Below are positions 61,508 to 64,000 of a stretch of 64,000 bases of DNA, piece by piece. The DNA is taken from contig NZ_JOJP01000001.1 in assembly GCF_000710775.1 (NCBI RefSeq), positions 112,656 through 176,655 of the forward strand. The letters run 5' to 3'. How positions within the stretch are numbered: position 1 is the first letter of the stretch; each line of letters opens with the position of its first letter. The translations under genes and the position numbers were made by a program. The notes beneath the pieces were generated by a model. It saw only the letters and a program-made list of their open reading frames with translations, did no database searches and was not told the origin of the DNA. This DNA comes from Endozoicomonas elysicola. Its GTDB lineage: Bacteria > Pseudomonadota > Gammaproteobacteria > Pseudomonadales > Endozoicomonadaceae.

Positions 61508-61942
61508 ATGATCAGACATCAGCTTAGAAAAGTATTCGTTCAAACATATTTATTACTTTTACTCTCACCCGCTGTTTTTGCAGATGATCCAGCCGGTGGT
61601 TACTTTGAAGGCTATCAGGCTGACTGTGCAGAGATACAGGCACACGCAGAATCCAATATCGTTAACTGCAATATGATTACCTTAAAAAAAGCCACCAATG
61701 CACTGGATAATGTCTATAACGACCTGATTAAACATGCAGATAAAGAACAGAAGAAGTATCTGCAGGATATGCAGCTTGCCTGGGAAAGGATGAAAGAGGC
61801 TCAGTGTAACCTGGTAAAAACCTACTATGTCGGGGTTTCTTATGAAAAGTGGACATCCCATTGCCAGGCTGTCATGACCATCAGGCGAGTTAAAGAGCTT
61901 GAACAACTGGGTACAGGTATTATGTGGGGTGTATATGACTAA
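61508..61942 (+). CDS. LprI-type lysozyme-inhibitor-like (DUF1311) protein
   Basis: A 144-residue exported protein. The signal peptide 'TYLLLLLSPAVFA' is followed by a domain with 'DCAEIQAHAESNIVNCNMIT', 'LDNVYNDLIKHADKEQKKYL', 'LQDMQLAWERMKEAQCNL' and 'WTSHCQAVMTIRRVKELEQL'. The 'QxAWxxxxxxxC' core and paired Cys mark the LprI N-terminal/DUF1311 family. It is likely periplasmic. Lysozyme inhibition is known only for one member and is not certain here. Confidence 0.8.
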   Translation: MIRHQLRKVFVQTYLLLLLSPAVFADDPAGGYFEGYQADCAEIQAHAESNIVNCNMITLKKATNALDNVYNDLIKHADKEQKKYLQDMQLAWERMKEAQCNLVKTYYVGVSYEKWTSHCQAVMTIRRVKELEQLGTGIMWGVYD

Positions 61943-61954
61943 TACTGTGTACTC

Positions 61955-61989
61955 ATTCTGCTTGCGGAAACAGCCAGCCAAAGCAGAAT
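61955..61989 (+). terminator. Hairpin after the LprI-like gene
   Basis: The perfect 9-bp arms ATTCTGCTT and AAGCAGAAT flank a 17-base loop, 12 bases after the stop. There is no long T-run; a terminator role is likely but not certain. Confidence 0.45.
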
Positions 61990-62131
61990 CTTAAACCAGC
62001 TCGGTCCCCCATTCTTAAAAAAAACTGGCATCCACTCTATAATCCTTTAGTCAATGCAAACCCGGACGACTTTACACGCATATTTTCAAATCAGTACGAA
62101 ACCGAGTTCATTTTCTGAAAAAGGATAAGTA

Positions 62132-62491
62132 GTGCAAATTCATCGTATTAACCCTTGCAAGCGCTGGTCAGATATTACCGTATTCAATGGCATCGCTCAC
62201 TTTGTTGAAGTTGCCGATTCAGATACTACCGAGGATATTAAAGGACAGGTAAATCAGATCTTTAGTCAAGCAGATCAGGCTCTTGAGAAGATCAACAGTG
62301 ACCGGTCACGTATATTGTCCGTAACAATCTATATCACTGACTTTGCTAATTTACCTGTATTGAATGAGGTCTGGGATGCATGGTTCCCTGAAGGCTGTGC
62401 CCCCAGCAGAGCCTGCGTTAAAGCAGAGCTGACAGACCCAGAATACCTTGTAGAAATGGCTTTTGTTGCAGCCGCAGGCCTTGCTAATTAA
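62132..62491 (+). CDS. RidA family protein
   Basis: A 119-residue member of the RidA/YjgF-YoaB group, which hydrolyses reactive enamines and imines. It has 'RWSDITVFNGIAHFVEVADS', 'SDRSRILSVTIYITDFANLP', 'EVWDAWFPEGCAPSRACVKA' and 'YLVEMAFVAAAG'. The Arg of 'APSRACV' is the conserved substrate-binding residue. Translation starts at GTG 62132 with AAAGGA upstream. Confidence 0.9.
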   Translation: MQIHRINPCKRWSDITVFNGIAHFVEVADSDTTEDIKGQVNQIFSQADQALEKINSDRSRILSVTIYITDFANLPVLNEVWDAWFPEGCAPSRACVKAELTDPEYLVEMAFVAAAGLAN

Positions 62492-62644
62492 AGGTCGCAG
62501 GACTGAATGCCAAACTTGTCCAGAGCCCTGTCATTTTGATTTGTCGGGCCTCACCATTCCCAGTCAGGCTATTGCCACTATTACTGGATGCTTCATCCAC
62601 TCTCAATAGCGTGACTGGCTTCATAACAGAAACCCAATCTCACC

Positions 62645-64000
62645 TTATTCAGATTCACTGGTACCGGTAGGTACAACAAGATCAATATTACGGCCATTAT
62701 CATAAATGGCTTTTAACTTAATATCTTCTTGTACACTGTTTGCATCGTATTTGATGACAAAAGAGCAGGATGAATTGCCATTAAGGGCTGTTGAACAATT
62801 ACTGGACATAATATCAACACCTTCTGGTAACTCGTAATCATACTGAACATCATTTGCAGATTGACTACCCTGGTTTGTAAATGAAACAACCACCACCTTG
62901 TCTCTCTCTACAGCATCATTGCCTGCACTCGCCGCAATAGCGCCTAAACCGCTACTGGAGAATCGTGCATTCTGCTCCTGTTGCCTCAAATAACGGTAAT
63001 TGCCGTTCAGCATAGTACCGGAAGCACCCGCTCCATTGGCAGCAACCGCACCAGTCCCATCCGTAGAACCATCTTCGGCATCTGCACCGCCTGTACCACC
63101 TGAGCCGCCAGTTCCACCTGAACCACCAGACCCGCCTGGACCTCCTGAGCCCCATGCTCCACCTGAACCACCAGATCCGCCTGGACTTCCTGAGCCCCAT
63201 GCTCCACCTGAACCACCAGATCCGCCTGGACTTCCTGAGCCCCATGCTCCACCTGAACCACCAGATCCGCCTGGACCGCCTGAACCTCCTGTACCACCTG
63301 GAATCCATGTACCCCCAGGCCCCCAGGTTCCACCTGTTCCACCTGTTCCACCCGTACTACCTGGCCACCAATTACCATCCTTGTCTGGCCACCATGAATC
63401 ACCTGGCCACCAGGTACCGTCTGGCCCCCATGAACCACCAGATCCTTCAGGACCACCAGTTCCGCCTGAACCACCAGACCCTCCTGGACCACCAGCTCCA
63501 CCTGAACCATCAGACCCCCCTGGACCACCAGTTCCGCCTGGACCGTTTGGCGCGTCTCCATCCATCACTAAGAACGATGTATCGACGTGTTCAACATCAC
63601 TATCTTGAAGGTCAACAAACTCTCTAAATAAGAAGGGATATTTTTTCTTCTTTCTTTCTTGTGTAGTTGTTTTTCCAACGCCATCATCGTTAGTACGCTT
63701 CTTTTTACCTTTGTCTGCTACATACTTACCCGGTGTTCCAGGGGTAATTTCCAGAGTTCTCTTTGTCTTCTCAGGAACGGCATCTGCAACCTTCACTCTT
63801 TCTTCAGGTTTATAGTCAGGGTTTTTCTCCTTAACCGTCACTGTTTTCTCCGGTTCATAGTCAGGATTTTTCTCCTTAACTTTTTTGGTGTATGCAGGTT
63901 CATAGTCAGGATTTTTCTCCTTAACCGTTACTGTTTTCTCCGGTTCATAGTCAGGATTTTTCTCTTTAACTTTTTTGGTATAAGCAGGCTCATAGTCAGG
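62645..64000 (-). CDS. Repeat-rich Gly/Trp protein with VKEKNPDYEP repeats (partial)
   Basis: The frame is open to the right edge, so the N-terminus lies outside. The visible part begins with alternating 15-residue repeats, 'VKEKNPDYEPAYTKK' and 'VKEKNPDYEPEKTVT', then a basic stretch ('KKKRTNDDGVGKTTTQERKK'). Next comes a region of about 150 residues made of Gly-Gly-Ser/Thr/Pro-Gly with Trp clusters ('GSWGPDGTWWPGDSWWPDKD'). The C-terminal ~90 residues look like an Ig-like or DUF11-type beta domain ('KVVVVSFTNQGSQSANDVQY', 'NCSTALNGNSSCSFVIKYDA'). It may be a surface or secreted protein. An internal ATG at 63841 is not the start. Confidence 0.7.
   Translation of the reverse strand, partial: PDYEPAYTKKVKEKNPDYEPEKTVTVKEKNPDYEPAYTKKVKEKNPDYEPEKTVTVKEKNPDYKPEERVKVADAVPEKTKRTLEITPGTPGKYVADKGKKKRTNDDGVGKTTTQERKKKKYPFLFREFVDLQDSDVEHVDTSFLVMDGDAPNGPGGTGGPGGSDGSGGAGGPGGSGGSGGTGGPEGSGGSWGPDGTWWPGDSWWPDKDGNWWPGSTGGTGGTGGTWGPGGTWIPGGTGGSGGPGGSGGSGGAWGSGSPGGSGGSGGAWGSGSPGGSGGSGGAWGSGGPGGSGGSGGTGGSGGTGGADAEDGSTDGTGAVAANGAGASGTMLNGNYRYLRQQEQNARFSSSGLGAIAASAGNDAVERDKVVVVSFTNQGSQSANDVQYDYELPEGVDIMSSNCSTALNGNSSCSFVIKYDANSVQEDIKLKAIYDNGRNIDLVVPTGTSESE
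63144..63278. repeat. Three exact 45-base tandem repeats in the Gly-rich region
   Basis: Units at 63144-63188, 63189-63233 and 63234-63278 are nearly identical on the plus strand, each beginning CCTGAGCCCCATGCTCCACC. On the coding strand they give a 15-residue Gly/Ser/Trp repeat. They lie in frame, so copy number can vary without frameshift. Confidence 0.85.
63820..64000. repeat. 90-base repeats encoding VKEKNPDYEP units
   Basis: About two 90-base units, each of two 45-base halves, run to the window edge and beyond. The halves share 'TCATAGTCAGGATTTTTCTC' and alternate between KTVT- and YTKK-coding tails. Near identity at the DNA level implies recent expansion. Confidence 0.85.

Noticed and set aside
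63144..63278. Possible CRISPR array from regular 45-base repeats
   Set aside because: Units are contiguous, without spacers, and in frame with a coding sequence.
63000..63608. Proline-rich plus-strand frame opposite the Gly-rich protein
   Set aside because: Pro-rich translation is simply the complement of Gly-rich codons; the minus frame continues through both repeat regions and beyond the window.

Overview
The window looks like a chromosomal segment of a host-associated marine gammaproteobacterium, most likely of the Endozoicomonas type. That is an inference from four things seen together: gammaproteobacterial housekeeping genes (serA, rlmJ, pepA, blc, creA-like, yciA-like), a very large ethanolamine locus, a host-attachment family protein, and several low-complexity effector-like proteins with eukaryote-like features. 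No species marker is present.

Layout. 1-2.2 kb: end of an OmpR-type response regulator, its histidine kinase, and two identical tRNA-Phe genes on the minus strand. 2.3-5.2 kb: an unknown protein, an MBL-fold hydrolase and a double SnoaL/NTF2 protein. 5.7-7.65 kb: first ethanolamine cluster (eutN, a split eutQ, eutS, eutP), followed by a TetR regulator. 8.4-14.6 kb: a membrane-anchored propeller protein, HiPIP, two different photolyase/cryptochrome genes, a DUF2256 protein and rlmJ. 14.8-27 kb: second cluster, with a divergent eutA, blc, a fused eutB-eutC with a third domain, a RhoGAP-like effector candidate, a decayed eut remnant, a GNAT gene, eutH, a canonical eutA, a PduO-type adenosyltransferase and eutG. 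27-30 kb: two more effector-like genes. 30-41.8 kb: third cluster on the minus strand (BtuF-like protein, pduT- and pduS-like genes, then eutB, eutC, eutL, a eutK-like gene, eutE, eutM, pduL, eutJ and a BMC-associated protein). 42.4-52.4 kb: a solute-binding protein, a lipoprotein, a host-attachment protein, a complete oppABCDF set and pepA. 52.4-55.5 kb: two related effector-like genes. 55.8-62.5 kb: housekeeping and small secreted proteins. The window ends inside a repeat-rich Gly/Pro protein.

How it works together. EutH imports ethanolamine. EutBC, reactivated by EutA and supplied with adenosylcobalamin by PduS and the PduO-type enzyme, yields acetaldehyde and ammonia. EutE makes acetyl-CoA, PduL acetyl-phosphate, and EutG ethanol. 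Shell proteins EutS, EutM, EutL, EutK-like and PduT-like, with the EutN vertex, would enclose this in a bacterial microcompartment. The locus is a Eut/Pdu hybrid. FNR-type palindromes (TTGAY-N4-RTCAA) precede eutN, eutH, eutB and pduS, suggesting one shared, probably oxygen- or redox-responsive control. No EutR or EutVW regulator is seen in the window.

The most novel items are the EutB-EutC-third-domain fusion with an apparent loss of a substrate-binding Asp, the small domain shared by four proteins of the locus, the decayed duplicate upstream of eutH, and the modular effector candidates placed within the eut locus.
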